From positions 496,001 through 560,000 of the forward strand of contig JAQGEQ010000380.1 in NCBI GenBank assembly GCA_034620365.1: a stretch of DNA of 64,000 nucleotides, given 5' to 3'. The DNA comes from Pegea sp. RAD2-039. Taxonomy: Eukaryota > Chordata > Thaliacea > Salpida > Salpidae. The notes under the pieces are model-generated. The model was not told the DNA's origin, made no database searches, and was given only the letters and a program-made list of their open reading frames with translations. The translations under genes were made by a program, and so were the position numbers. Below are positions 14,101 to 24,790 of this stretch, one piece after another (positions within the stretch are counted from its first letter, which is position 1; each line of letters begins with the position of its first letter).

Positions 14101-14366
14101 AAACTTACGAAAATCTGACCACTGAGAGTAATCTTGAAAGTTTTGCTTCTACTTCAATGGTGAATAAAATCATAAAAGAAAAAGATATTTCGAAATATAT
14201 TTATACAATTATAATATCTGCTATTGGTGGTTCTGTTTTACTCATTTTTATAGTTCTAGTCTGTTGGAAGTGTGGCTTTTTCAAGAGAACTTTGCATAAT
14301 AAAATAAGATATCACAAAGCTGAAAGTCATTTAACTGCAGCTTTGCGGTATAATGAAAAACTATAG
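11199..14366 (+). CDS. Integrin alpha chain, single uninterrupted exon
   Basis: Integrin alpha subunit, 1055 residues: a type I membrane receptor that pairs with a beta chain to bind matrix or cell ligands. A signal peptide covers about residues 1-19. The N-terminal half forms an FG-GAP beta-propeller with three calcium loops of the DxNxDGxxD kind at about 300-308, 365-373 and, degenerate, 435-443. No inserted I-domain is seen. Leg domains follow, then a membrane helix at about 1000-1025 and the cytoplasmic GFFKR motif (1026-1030) that clasps the beta chain. Two basic sites occur: RFRR (585-588) and RKKR (893-896). The second is where many alpha chains are cut into heavy and light chains. The absence of introns is unusual for this family. 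An AG just upstream (about 11174-11175) could be the acceptor of a 5' UTR intron or a trans-splice site. The ligand class is not assignable by eye. Confidence 0.95.
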   Translation: MKVFIGIILSIILYNCYAFNLDELNPIIKKGPSKSMFGTSVAQYLYKQHNKSLSNAVLLVGAPKYNFNKSLGETGTIFKCAMSSKVDDCQSVYIGGSAYLNNSNKSMTHEQFLGFSLEAQKAEGLIATCAHLWHFIEKDSYGKYDKKISGKCFLLNMTEDSTQIQANYTTDQIKDMPYSRNDGKYFCQLGTSVAFGENDVYFGAPGCYDRRGTVLAVDTSAKKLEPKTLNSYSWAESYSNVGYAIAASKHQSRLVATGAPRYSDAGCVFVIKLDSKFEKTQTLCTKVVAASFGSSLEFADLNGDGLDDLIVGSPYQYNSTKQHQGAVFVYYQVNKSSKFIFNKIPVAIYGSPNSNFGISIQNLADLNKDGFDDIAIGASSDDGGFGTVSIFYGKKSTSQTFLPSQIIKGRNLKEKFPDKVGNLTGFGYSLSGGLDMDMNELPDLLVGSTSENVVLLRAKPIIKVLISNLSTSVNLISFKTVGHDLFNKASTFVISWCLDYVSVPSTFNNPIKVNYTLELDTSKPHSRFLFPSNQRYITENILLENSASIKCISKSVQILSQIVDKLSAVKIELKINSVKIKRHSRFRRATTELADLNDFPVLDILQGNNYSIVLDIKNENCGADNICNSSIDFHAFIAEKGINDNTWKKLNESNNMPTLLYESTKEIGILIAVKNTGEEAHQARLRIDHSQELRFEQAVNIKGVGAIYSCIEMEENNKTFVDCDVGNPFSSNSSLILALKFSFVDNFDDIDAINFTVQASTTSEKTAELLPKICSAKIEFSNEISVYGYATEKYETLEFSGQVIGQSSVTKPEDVGNYVIHTYEIENTGFKDVDHTQAMISWPNTLKNQKWLFYFLEVTAEDKYGSPSKDLITCKYNNQGINPLGLKFETKTRKKRSLQSSEKSKERVWDIVCPIYEGCVNIICDVDSIKKQSSLLIYIKAVVWNSTFIEEYGDSHATLAITSNFQLKTYENLTTESNLESFASTSMVNKIIKEKDISKYIYTIIISAIGGSVLLIFIVLVCWKCGFFKRTLHNKIRYHKAESHLTAALRYNEKL

Positions 14367-16149
14367 AATCATTCTGAAGAGATATATTTGATTATATTTC
14401 TAAACTCTATTTTTCATATGAGCATCTGATTTAATTACTAAACTTTAAAACAGTGTACTTCTTCACGAGTGGAAAAGTAGGTGATACAAAATTAAAACAG
14501 ACTAAGTTGATACTAAAACTTGTTCAAGTATTTTTCGAATGTTGATTTTCTTCTAATTGTAGCTTTCTATAAAATTATGCTTTAATTTTTTGTTTTCTAT
14601 TTTTTATTTAGTTTCGAAGATTTGAATTTTTGAATTTGAACAAAATGAAAAATTTCTAATAATCATCTAGAGATTTTTTAAGTTTAGAAATAATGATGCT
14701 TCTAGAAAATACATTTTTATAAAGTTCTTTTTTATATGATGATTTTGTTTTTTAATAAAGTTTATTGTTTACAATATAATAAAATTAAAAACAAACAACT
14801 TTGGACGTTGTGATTTATTTGTTTATTTTAAAAAATAGATGTATAAAGTTGTATTGTTCATCATAACATTTTTAAATAAATATAAAAAGTTTACTTTAAA
14901 AACTTTGATTTTTTTAAAATTCTATTAAGTACTGAAAAACAAGCAAACTGTTTTTGATAGTTCTAGCTTTAGTCTGAATAAAAAAGTAGTTAATGATGAC
15001 ATAAGGAGTTCATCAATAAAACACTATAGATTTAAATATTTTATTTGCTTTCTTATTCCTCTAAAATCTGTTTATCTTCAAATTGTTTTATTACATGCCA
15101 TAAGGTTAATTTATATAAATGGAATTGTATTTAATAAGCTAGTGAACAACTAATATGATTTACTAAAATACTAAACCGAAAATGCTTTATTGTATCATTC
15201 TAATAAACATAATTAACCGGTGCAAATGTTTTCAAATATTAGTTACATAAAATTTCAGTCTTTCATTTAATTGTTTTATAAATAAAATTCTACGTTTGAA
15301 ATGACTGAACCACTAAACGACATCATAAAGATGACTCAAACTTAAAGTCAATAAGAATTATCATTGAATGAAGTACTTCAGAAGCTTCAATTTAAGATTA
15401 AAAATTTTGCGTTTTTCATGTGAGAAATGTACTCAAATAACCCTTGATAAATCTACCTCTTATGTAAGATTTTCAAGTATCTATACATGAAAATATGATA
15501 AGAGTTTGAAAAATAGATGCAATATTACGAAACTAAGAGTTTAATAACTTTTTTTTTCATTTTGATAACTTCAATATTGCATTAGTTTTCAAAATTTACT
15601 CATCAATTCAAAATCTTATTTTACACTTTTAATGGTTTCTTCAATTTGAAGCAAATAAGTTCATTTTAAACAGATTAGATAAGTTTAGTTTATTACAACA
15701 TCTATTACACTAAGAGTTTTTTTCATCGTGGTATTCTAAATGAATGAAAATAGTGTTACGAATCATTCACCATATAAAACAAACTTTTATAAAGTTTATT
15801 CATAATGCTATTGTAAATAAAAGAATGATAAGTTGGACAGAAAACGTTTTAGATAAAAGTACACAGTAGTTTCTTTCTATAAAAAGGAGGGTTTTTATAG
15901 GAGAAAGGCACTTAGATTGGTTATATGTAGTATTATATTTGTTTGAGTCTTGAAATATTTGTTTTTGTGATTATATCAGTTTTTCTCGTGAATTGCATCC
16001 ATTAAAAAAGATGTTAATACACTGGCTATCACATCCTATAGTGTATGCTTAGCTAGTATCAATGATAAAGCTTGTTAAAAGTGTATGCACTGTGAAGTAT
16101 AAAACCGTTCAAAATTCAAAATAGCCAAAAAGTTAATATAGGCATCTTC
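14367..16149. other. Integrin 3' UTR and AT-rich intergenic DNA
   Basis: The first part is the likely integrin 3' UTR. The rest is AT-rich with no open frame or exon chain I can support. Traces just before 16150 may be the 5' end of the retroelement relic that follows. Confidence 0.6.
14754..14759 (+). terminator. AATAAA poly(A) signal of integrin alpha
   Basis: An AATAAA hexamer lies about 390 bases downstream of the integrin stop codon and is followed by T- and GT-rich sequence. Other AT-rich hexamers occur nearby, so the exact cleavage site is uncertain. Confidence 0.45.
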
Positions 16150-17420
16150 CAAGCTTCTTTATTTATATAAAGACTGTAGAATGCTCATTATACCGAGACG
16201 AATTGCTCTTTTGTCAGCTTTCATGACAGATATTAAAAATTTAATTAACAAGGTAACAAAGGTAAACAAGGTAATTAACAAGTAAGAGCTGATTAGTGAG
16301 ATCCAAGCTCTCATATGCTGACGTTACTTTAAAGATTCAATCCGTTTTCTCAAATATCACCTCAACCATAAAATCCCAATATGAAACTGCTGTAAGGAAC
16401 TCCAAATCTCTCAACGTATGCATCTTCAACACCCCCTAGTTTGTTACAGATAATTCAATTCTAAATACAAAGGAAGCTTTCTAAACTTTTATAAAGTCAT
16501 TGAAGGGAAAATCACCTCTATCGAAAGACGGCGTTAAAACCAAATTGGATTCAGATCATGTAGGTCTTTGATCAATTTAAAGACCTCACCATTGATTACT
16601 CTGGCCAAATCACCCATATCCATACCACTAGACCGAACCAAAAAGCAGCAAGAGCTTCACAAAAAACCAGTAAAAAGGCTGTGAGTAAGAGTGATGATTC
16701 GTAATCATTAATGACTTATTTGTCAAGCTTCATCCTATTTGTGTTGACCTCCAACTTCTCTGTCAAATTCACCTATCTTACATAATCTGTCAATTAATTA
16801 TTGCAAGAAAGATAGACTTTGGGTCCCATTATTTTGACTCTAACTAATCAGACCTATTGTTCTTAACTGAGTATTGGACATCTGACAAGCTTTCGAACAT
16901 AAAGGTGCTTCCCCTGACTATCAGTGGACATGATCACATTGAAATCAGATGAGGTGGTGTCTGCTTGCTCTACAGAAGGGACTTTAGAGTTTAACAGGTT
17001 CATACTGATTTCAATTCTTTCTTCCAGAACTAGTTCTGAAGTTATTTGCGTCGAAGTTCTTAATTTAAAATCGAAAGTTAGATTCTATTTTTTTATATTC
17101 TTCCTTTAATACCTCAAAATAGGCCAATGATACCAGAAATACCATCCAAAGTGATATTTCTTTTTACTAAATCAATTGAAATATTCCTTGGATAATACTT
17201 TCCATAACATCTTTCTCAATTTTACAAATTCTCTAACTTAATATACTCGTGAACCCATTCATCTGAAAGGTCATGTTTTAGATCTTTTACTCTGTAACAC
17301 TACAGAACTTAACAAACCGTTTATTAAATCCTCTTCCACCTTCAAATCACAATTTGGAATCTTTTTCTTGGTTTTGCATCAACCGCCTCTTTTGAAAAAA
17401 AAGTAATTAAGTGATGTATC
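16150..17420 (+). mobile_element. Decayed non-LTR retrotransposon (ORF1-like and endonuclease region)
   Basis: Translating the plus strand across frames and ignoring stops gives a degraded LINE-type protein. First comes a helical stretch and a segment resembling the RNA-binding part of ORF1 (SKSLNVCIFNTP, 16405-16440). Next come hallmarks of the apurinic-type endonuclease: LTEYW near 16865, GGVCLLYRRDF near 16950, a SEVICVEVLN strand near 17033, and EPIHLKGHVLDLLL near 17251, which corresponds to the 'THxxGHTLDLVLT' motif of CR1/L2/Rex-like elements. Several stops and frameshifts break it, so it is inactive. No reverse transcriptase could be read downstream, suggesting truncation. The clade is inferred from remembered motifs. 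Confidence 0.7.
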
Positions 17421-17720
17421 AACTGCTCGCCTTTCATTTTCTCTACTTATTTTGTAACTTTTATTCATATTACGTTGTCCTATACCAAGAGGATACTCCC
17501 AGTAATAATCTATAGATGCAAAAATCTCGACACTTTTTAACTAAACTCAGAATATCAACTTAAATTTTTCTAAAATTTAGAGTAAAAAGTTTTACTTTGC
17601 ATAATTTAGTCGAGAAAACTTTAGGATCAATCATAAAACAGAGTAAAATTTAAAAAAGTAATAAGGTTTAAAAAAACTAAAACTGCTGGTGACAGAAAAT
17701 GAAACACGCTTATTGTATAG

Positions 17721-17906
17721 ATGAATGGTTTATTAGTCGACAAAATTATTCAACTTCTTGAAACACCAGAAAGAAGAGATTCCGATTATTGCATCATTAT
17801 TCATGGCATCACCTTAGAAAAAAACTTGGAGTTAATTGCAGAAAACGGAATAAACTATTTAATTAAGAAGATTAAAAGAAGATCAGACAATAATATCGCT
17901 GTGTGA
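17721..17906 (+). pseudogene. Short open frame beside the retroelement, probable relic
   Basis: A 61-residue frame from ATG to TGA, rich in Ile, Lys and Glu, with a lysine/arginine-rich C-terminus (KKIKRR). It matches no family that I recognise. Its position about 300 bases after the endonuclease relic, on the same strand, suggests another piece of mobile-element coding sequence. A free-standing small protein or an exon cannot be excluded. Confidence 0.2.
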
Positions 17907-18308
17907 TAGATTGTAATCATTAAAATTCATCTATCCATTCATGTCATCATTTCTTCCGTGATCTCTCTCATTATAAAAAATCGAGGAAATTATTCTCATC
18001 ATTTAATGCTCATCAAGAACATTATCAAATAAGATCAATATGATTTATGATCACTTGATGCTTTATACAAACAAATCTTTTGAAATAAGACTAGCAAAAG
18101 ATTTGTTTAAAGCTTTGTGTCATCTCTGAGACATGATAAGATATCTTAACTTAACATGTAGAAAAATTGACAGCAAATTTTGGCAAATAAAAGCACAGAT
18201 TAGTTACATCTTAAACTAATTGTCCGTCAACTGCCATTTAAATACAAATAAATGTAATAATAATAATATAACTTACATGAAGTCAAATAAATGTCTAAAA
18301 AATCCATT

Positions 18309-18380
18309 TTAGATGATAGCGGCAACAATACCGATCATAACTAGAGCACAAAATGTAGTTCCCATACTAACTTGTGGCAT
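18309..18380 (-). CDS. Possible 23-residue single-membrane-span micropeptide
   Basis: On the minus strand an ATG (18380-18378) opens a 23-codon frame that ends in TAA at 18311-18309. After a short polar N-terminus (MPQVSMGTT) it is almost wholly hydrophobic, as in a one-helix membrane peptide. The local base composition is less AT-rich than its surroundings. No homologue is recalled and such frames arise by chance in 64 kb, so this is only a candidate. Confidence 0.12.
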   Translation of the reverse strand: MPQVSMGTTFCALVMIGIVAAII

Positions 18381-21044
18381 TTTTGAATATTTATGTAAAT
18401 TTTTGAACTCGACAAATAAATCTAAACATAAAAAATTATAATAAAAGTATTAATGAAAATTTCAAAACACTTATGGTACAAGTGGTCGTCAAGCAACAGT
18501 AAAAAAGTCTAAAAATTTATTCTGGAATTTTGCTTTATTTTAACCATTTAGTTTATCAGATATACAGGATTTCAATTGTAAAAGTATTCGCTAGGTGGCA
18601 GTAGTGTTAGTTGAGTTCCAAAATAAACTTATTCACTGATGGTATTATCTAATAACAGATTTGAAATGCTTAAGTTTAGGTAGAAGTTATTAATTTCAAT
18701 CTTAACTTAAATATTTCAAAATCTCTCATTATTTTTATTAACAGAATAAAATGAAAATAAAAGCTATCAGTTTATTACAGACTTAAACCAGACTTAGAAA
18801 CAGATTGATAAATTTAGATTTTCTTCAATTATAGAAACTAATTTGAAACATCATATTGATAATAATGATAATTTTTTACTCATATATTAAATATTTTGAT
18901 AATTGTTAGTTTTGTTTCATCAATAGTATGAAAGCAAGAAACTGATTTAAAACTGATAATTCAAATATATAAAATATATACAGGTAAATAAATATATAGT
19001 ATAAAATTAAGCAAGAAAATTTAGTGAATAGGAAAGACGATTAGTCAAGTAGAATAGAACTATTTGAAATGCTAAACTGAAAAATTTATCCTAATATATA
19101 AAATAAATTTTAAAATAAAAGTTTTTTGTAACATAACAAATGTTTATAACAGCATTAGAAAATTAATTTCTAGTATAAATATATCATCATTTTATAAAGA
19201 TTAGTTATATTGAATAAAAATCAGATTTGAAAAAAAACTTATTTGGTAAACAGAAAATATATAATAAAAAAATATATATATAGATAATAAGCAATACTAA
19301 AATGCAAACTTAACCAGCCAAGCAATAACAAACTTTATTATCAAAGCTTCAAAAAGAAACAACAAACGGGCATTATAAATTTTACAAAAAGTATAAAACA
19401 TAAACCCTAAAACATTTGACATTACAAGGAAAGGACGAAATCTGAAAAAACCTAGATATGCCATTATGAGAGTTCATTCAACCATAAAAAACTAGATAAG
19501 CCTAATACATAAAAAATGAGCTTTATGTATAATAGGGTGATAACTACCAAATCAGTCAAACTTCTGCGGGAAAACTGATAAAATACAAAAATTTATGCTT
19601 TATTTGCAATGAAAATTTAATAATGTTTGATCTTTTCATTAAAAATTTATAGAAGATTGAACTTTTGGTGATGGACAATCTTGTTTTACTTGTTATTTAA
19701 CATTTTTACATAAAACCCAGCTCACATTTAATAAAATAGCAACAAAAACATAAATAAGAAGTTCAGATGCCACAATTATTTGTAAAAATTGTAATACTTT
19801 TAGATTGGGCATGAAAAAATTGACAAAGTGAGTTTATCTTTTTATTTAGAAGCATTACTACGAAATATATAAATTTCCTATTTATCTGAAAATGTTATCC
19901 ATCACACTTAAAAACCAATTAGACTTATGGAAAAACAAATAATTACCGTTGATCTAGTACCGGAAAAACTTTTTTATGATTTTGCAAGTATTAAAGATGA
20001 GTTTAATAAATAATGAGACTCTTTAGGAGTTTCTAAATGTAAATAAATAAAAATATATAAAATGCAAATTCTATTATTTATATCTTCAAAAGTTATGGTG
20101 TATAATTTAACAACAATAACATATCAACAATAGCACAATTAGTACTTGAAATCAGCTGCTATCAGACATTGTCATGTCAGAATCACTCGCATTGTTCAAA
20201 AAGAAGTTGAACCGTTATAATATTACCAACATTGCCATTTCTAAACCGTGATTTTTTCCTTTTTTTCAATATTATTATAATTCTATGTAATTGTTCACTG
20301 TTATATGCTTTGAGGACTACCGAAATACCATGTGTTACATCTTTTTTCTGTATTTCTAACTTAGTAGATGCTATTTGTAAGAATGTGCTCTTTTCAGGCA
20401 CCCTCCTTCGCATTTATTGTAATAAATAAATAAACAAACTAATCTGTTTCAAAAGTTGTACCTTTTCTGTTAAATTGTAAACCAAACTGTAAAAAGCACG
20501 CTTAGCACCACTAATAATTCTTATATTTAAAGGAACATATTTTCAAAATTAGTCTTTTTTTGCTCTCCATTACAGGGTTTGCAAGATCCTTAAATTAAAA
20601 TGCCCAAATTTTTTGAACCACTTTTATGGACTAGCTCTTAATGGCTGGAGAGTTTTTTTAACTAGTGTCATAATGTATTACAGACAAAAGCTCTTATAAC
20701 AAAGCTTTAAATCGCAGTCTTATAGTAGTTAAAAGTAAAGATTTATATTTTTCTCTTTACATCAAATTAATTACGCCTATTAGTTTTACGTTTTTAAAGT
20801 GAATATCGATGTTAAATATTAGTAAAAGTTTATTTTTTGAAAAAAACCTCTCTTAGCAGTTTAAAAATTTGGGAAACAACTTTGCTATTTCCATAAAATT
20901 TAAATGTAGTCGATCATAGTGGTAATATTATCCTTATCGAAAAAAGATAACGGCTAAAAATTTAGAGATTAAAGAGTATTGAAATATAAACCAAATTTAA
21001 AAGTCATTAGTTTTATAAAAGAAAAATACAAACTGCAAAATACT

Positions 21045-21050
21045 TTATTT
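21045..21050 (-). terminator. Poly(A) signal of the forkhead gene
   Basis: AATAAA on the minus strand lies 20 bases beyond the forkhead stop codon (21072-21070). A second copy overlaps the stop itself. The very short spacing suggests a compact 3' UTR. Confidence 0.4.
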
Positions 21051-21069
21051 GAGAGCTGTTAATTACGTT

Positions 21070-22715
21070 TTATTTAAAGATATCTGGGACGCAATAAAAT
21101 GGCTTTAGAAGTCCTGTCTGGTAAAGAGGGCTAACCAGAGGGAAGAAAGGTAAATACATCGCCTTATAGTCCCAAAAATATGGGCTGATATTTGTAATCG
21201 GAAAAGCCACGTATGAAGGATTTATAATTTCTAAGTTGAGGGTATCTGAACTCTTATAAGATTTCGTTGAAATTTCTTCAACTGAAAATTGACTTGCTGG
21301 GCGCTTTACAGGTCTTGAATTTGAAAAACTTGTTTCTTGGTTACTTCGCGTACTTAATTGACTTGAAGTTATCTGGTTGCTAAATTGTGGGCCATCTTTC
21401 CAAGTTGTTGGGCCGTCCATTAAAGCAAATACTTGCTCAGAATTTTTCTTTAATGACCAATAGCTTCCTAGAGTTGAAAAATAATTTATTTTGTTGTATT
21501 TTTTAACTTACTAAATGCTTTGAAAGTTTCAAATAGTTTCTTATATCGACTTTAAAAACTTTATATTCGTAACCAAACTGATCAAAAGGTTATCATGTTT
21601 GATCATAAATAATATATTGATTTATTTGAGCTTTTGTTACAAAACTTTAAAGAGCTTAACACGTTTCAAGATACTGAATTAAGAAAACTTATCCTAAAAT
21701 ATACTTAATAAAGAAGGGGTTGAAAATAGAGCTCAGAAGCTATTTTACTTAAAAAAGATGAAATTTCAAATAAAACAGTCAGCTCAACTTCATCAATGGA
21801 AAACAACATATAGGCTTCAAACCCTTAAACATCACCTTAACTAAATCTGAAGCTGAAACTTCTGCTAAAAACTCAAATGACTAAAATAAATATGTCAACG
21901 TAAGCATCTTTAACATCCACAAGTTAAAACAGATTATCTCAATATAAAGAAATTACCTCTAACAAAAGACGGCGTTAATACAGATTATCGAGCTGTTTCA
22001 AGACCTTCTAATAAGAGAACAATTATGATGACACAGTCTAATCAATTAATCGGAAATTAATAATTGAAGTTGAATTGAAACCCAGATCCATTCACTAAGT
22101 TACAGCAACAGCTGATAAAATCACTTCCTATTACTGACAGCAATAAAAACAACAGATGTTTAGATGTTTTGAGTGCCCCCAAATGAAAGTAAAGACAAAA
22201 TACATATTTATCAAGTTTATTTTGCTTGAAAAAATGTGATCTTACCTTTTCCTGGAGGATCATTTAGTCCTCGTGGTACTTTTTCGAAACATGAGTTAGC
22301 CGACAGATTGTGACGGACAGAATTTTGCCAAGCCTTGTAATTTTTTCGATAATATGGAAAGTTGTCTTTAATGAAACTTAAAAAAATGATCTGTTTTACT
22401 TTAGTTAAACTAAGATACATGTTACAGATGATAAATACTTTTTAGTATTTCAACCTGCTTTTAAACTGATTAAATAATTTAAAACTTTTATAGAATCAAA
22501 CAGTTAAAACAAACTTGTAAATGCCATTTAAAGTTTCTCGTTTTTGTTTATTGCTCATAATTGCCATGACAATTAATGCAACGTAAGCGAAAGGCGGTCT
22601 TTGATCTTCCACATCCTTCCAACGTCGCATCTCTTTAATTTGTTGCTCGTATTCACGACCATTTCCGGTCAAGATTGATGGTTCACTTTTGGTTAAAGAA
22701 ATATTGTTACTCTTT
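21070..22715 (-). CDS. Forkhead-box transcription factor (5' end unresolved)
   Basis: A nuclear DNA-binding factor. Three exons join in phase: 22715-22515, 22376-22246 and 21467-21070 (stop included). They give a forkhead domain running from [15 protein letters not shown] through [39 protein letters not shown] and [16 protein letters not shown]. Helix 3 (NSVRHNLS) is intact. Beyond the domain about 105 residues remain, Ser/Thr-rich and then aromatic and Pro-rich. Subfamily is unclear: SVRHNLS and the R-G-L step recall FoxF, CFEKV recalls FoxN/FoxR, and GKGSYW recalls FoxC/D. The first exon begins at an AG acceptor (22716-22717) with a split codon, so at least one 5' exon lies upstream at higher coordinates. 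A candidate around 22785-22868 did not join in phase. The second intron carries a retroelement fragment. Confidence 0.9.
21770..22000 (+). mobile_element. Fragment of the same non-LTR retrotransposon inside a forkhead intron
   Basis: This stretch aligns by eye with part of the relic at 16340-16550. Shared landmarks are CATCACCT-TAACTAAATCTGAAG versus the first copy's ATCACCTCAACCATAAAATC, then CAACGTAAGCATCTTTAACA versus CAACGTATGCATCTTCAACA, then ATTACCTCTAACAAAAGACGGCGTTAA versus ATCACCTCTATCGAAAGACGGCGTTAA, each compared over less than 30 bases. It is plus-strand, opposite to the host gene, and lies wholly within the 21468-22245 intron. Both copies are diverged and broken. Confidence 0.6.
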
Positions 22716-23959
22716 CTGATAATGATATATCAAACGTATAAAATAATTTTTTTTTTTTTAAAAGCTAGAATATTTATGGTGTACTTTTGAAAAGCAACGT
22801 TCCTTATAATGTAATGAAGCCGGTGATGCAATAATGCTAATATAGTAATAACTAGTCAAAATAAACATATCAAGAAATGTTATTATCATCATTCATCAGT
22901 CAATGTGAGTACTTCAAACTTTGTGCTCGGTAGGAAAGGTTTTTTGACTACTATAAAGTTAGATTAGTCAGCATTTTGCATAAAAATAAGCAATGATCTT
23001 AATAATAATTTGAATAATTTAGAAAACGAAAAAACAGATCATAGGCTAGTTCTGAATCTTAAATCTCGTCTTGAAACAGTAATTTTGTGACATCATAATA
23101 ATTAGCTGAAATTAGACAATTTCGCCCACTGCTTGAGGTTTTATATTAGCTTGCAGAAGTTTGATCAAGAAATAATAAAATATTCACAAACCTATTCATT
23201 CGATTAGTTTGCAAATTTGATGTAAAGTTTGTCAACAATTGTTTAACCTAGAATACATAAGGTATGAAAATGTTTGTAAAGAGAAAGTGTGTGAAATAAA
23301 AACATTTTTTACAAATTATTTTACTGTGTGTTTACATCATGCTAAAAGCATTCTTTTACAACATACTTTTATTAATAACCTAATAAACATAATCAAGACC
23401 ACACAGATTTCAAGAGTGTTTTCAAGTGTTAAAAGACAATACAGAAATTAATAGAGTATAATCTCTTACAATTTGAAAAAAAGTCAAGAATATCAATGGT
23501 TGACATTCTGATAACTTTTAAGATCTTATCCAAGAATAAAGAAAAGTTTTAAAACATTATGTAAGCGACTTTTATAACAAAAATAATTTAAATAAAATTG
23601 AAAAATGTATTTAATAAATTGCTGTTAGTTTTAATTTTCAAAACTTGATACTTAAACTTTAGTTAAAAATATATTTTCTAGTTTATGATAATCTTTCATA
23701 GTTGAACTAGTTTTTCAGGTGAAAGTATTAAGAAGCTTATTTACTTTTTATCAAATTTTAGATTAAAAGTAGCAGCTATTAAAGTTTTTGGTAAGTTAGA
23801 GCCAAAAGAAGATTAGTATTAATAAATAATAAATGAAGGACAAATTAGAAGAAGCTTAAAACCATGCTAGATCAAGAAATGTAATATAAAATAAACTGTT
23901 TTTCTTGCAGCTAAAGTAAAACAACTTCTAAAATATTTTATAAAATCATTCAAAAGCCA

Positions 23960-24060
23960 TTATAACTCGATTTATTGCTAGCTTTGAATGACTGCCAGGT
24001 CTTTGGTCGAAGCCTCTTATAAATCAGGCCGTAGGGCATAATAAATATTTGCAAATTTGA
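23960..24060 (+). mobile_element. Possible tRNA-derived SINE fragment
   Basis: A GC-richer patch contains TTGGTCGAAGCC, close to the RNA polymerase III B-box (GGTTCGANNCC). It is followed by CTTATAAATCAGGCCGTAGG and GCATAATAAA, which resemble the minus-strand body of the patch at 42040-42155 (CTTATAAAAGCCCGGAAGCA, then TAACC). The similarity is short and seen by eye only. Confidence 0.3.
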
Positions 24061-24689
24061 TTTATTGAGTAAGTCGGTTCTTGTTGATTTTTCTTTAGTT
24101 AAGCATACTTTATTAAATGTCTCATTCTTTTCAAAATATAGGTTTGATGGTTGGTTTAAGTATGATAATTCTTTTAATATTTAGTTATTATATAAGCTTA
24201 TTTGAGTCTTATATAAAAACGATTGTGGAAACGATAATCTTCTGCAATTCTAGTGAAAAGTGATACTTAGGTAATAAGATGGCTTTTTAAGATTCTTGGG
24301 GTTACTAATTTGGTCCCTATTTTAGTGAAACAAATATCTTTGTTTATATAAACACTCTAGTAGAGTTTAAATTGACTAAGTGGTTATATAAATCGTGCTT
24401 ATAAGCTCTTAAAAGACTTACAAATAAAAACACTGGAAATTGAATTACAAACTTTCTAACCGTAACTTATTAATCTACAAAGCTAGCGGATTCTTTGAGT
24501 AAATCTAAGTTTTACTTGAGTGTCTAAATATCAACTCAAAACGCATCAAATATCCAACAAACACTTTTGTATGAAAATAACTTGAACTTTAGACAAGATC
24601 TGAACGAACACCAGCTGTCTGTTACATGCACGTTAGATGACTTGACTGTAGCAACCTGAACATTTAGCCAAAGGGCTCAAAGACTGACA

Positions 24690-24790
24690 TTATGATTCGT
24701 TGGTCACTGTAAAGGCGATATGTGGCTAAAACTGTGCTGGTGGTCCAATAAATGAACGATTAGACAATATGTTTGCAGTTTGACTAGATC
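24690..24790 (+). mobile_element. Possible tRNA-like SINE head
   Basis: GGCGATATGTGGCTAAAAC followed by TGTGCTGGTGGTCC has the shape of a tRNA 5' half, with an A-box-like TGGCNNAGTGG pattern and an anticodon-arm-like stretch. The string GCTGGTGGTCC recurs on the minus strand at about 42122-42132. No complete tRNA fold was found, so a functional tRNA gene is unlikely. Confidence 0.25.

Larger units (their letters stand above)
17421..21069. other. AT-rich intergenic region
   Basis: No gene is supported. An ATG-initiated frame at 17721-17906 (61 codons) directly follows the retroelement relic. It contains a segment (DYCIIIHGI) that resembles LINE ORF1 strands, so it may be more of the relic. 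A 23-residue hydrophobic reading frame lies on the minus strand at 18309-18380. The overlapping frames at 20183-20429 are unrecognised. Confidence 0.55.

Noticed and set aside
20183-20429. Opposite-strand open frames of 76 and 65 codons
   Set aside because: Mutually antisense with no recognised motif, and neither has a supported splice or promoter context.
22780-22868. First exon of the forkhead gene with ATG at 22868
   Set aside because: The frame is open and a GT donor follows, but the donor is phase 0 while the next exon needs two carried bases, so the join breaks the frame.
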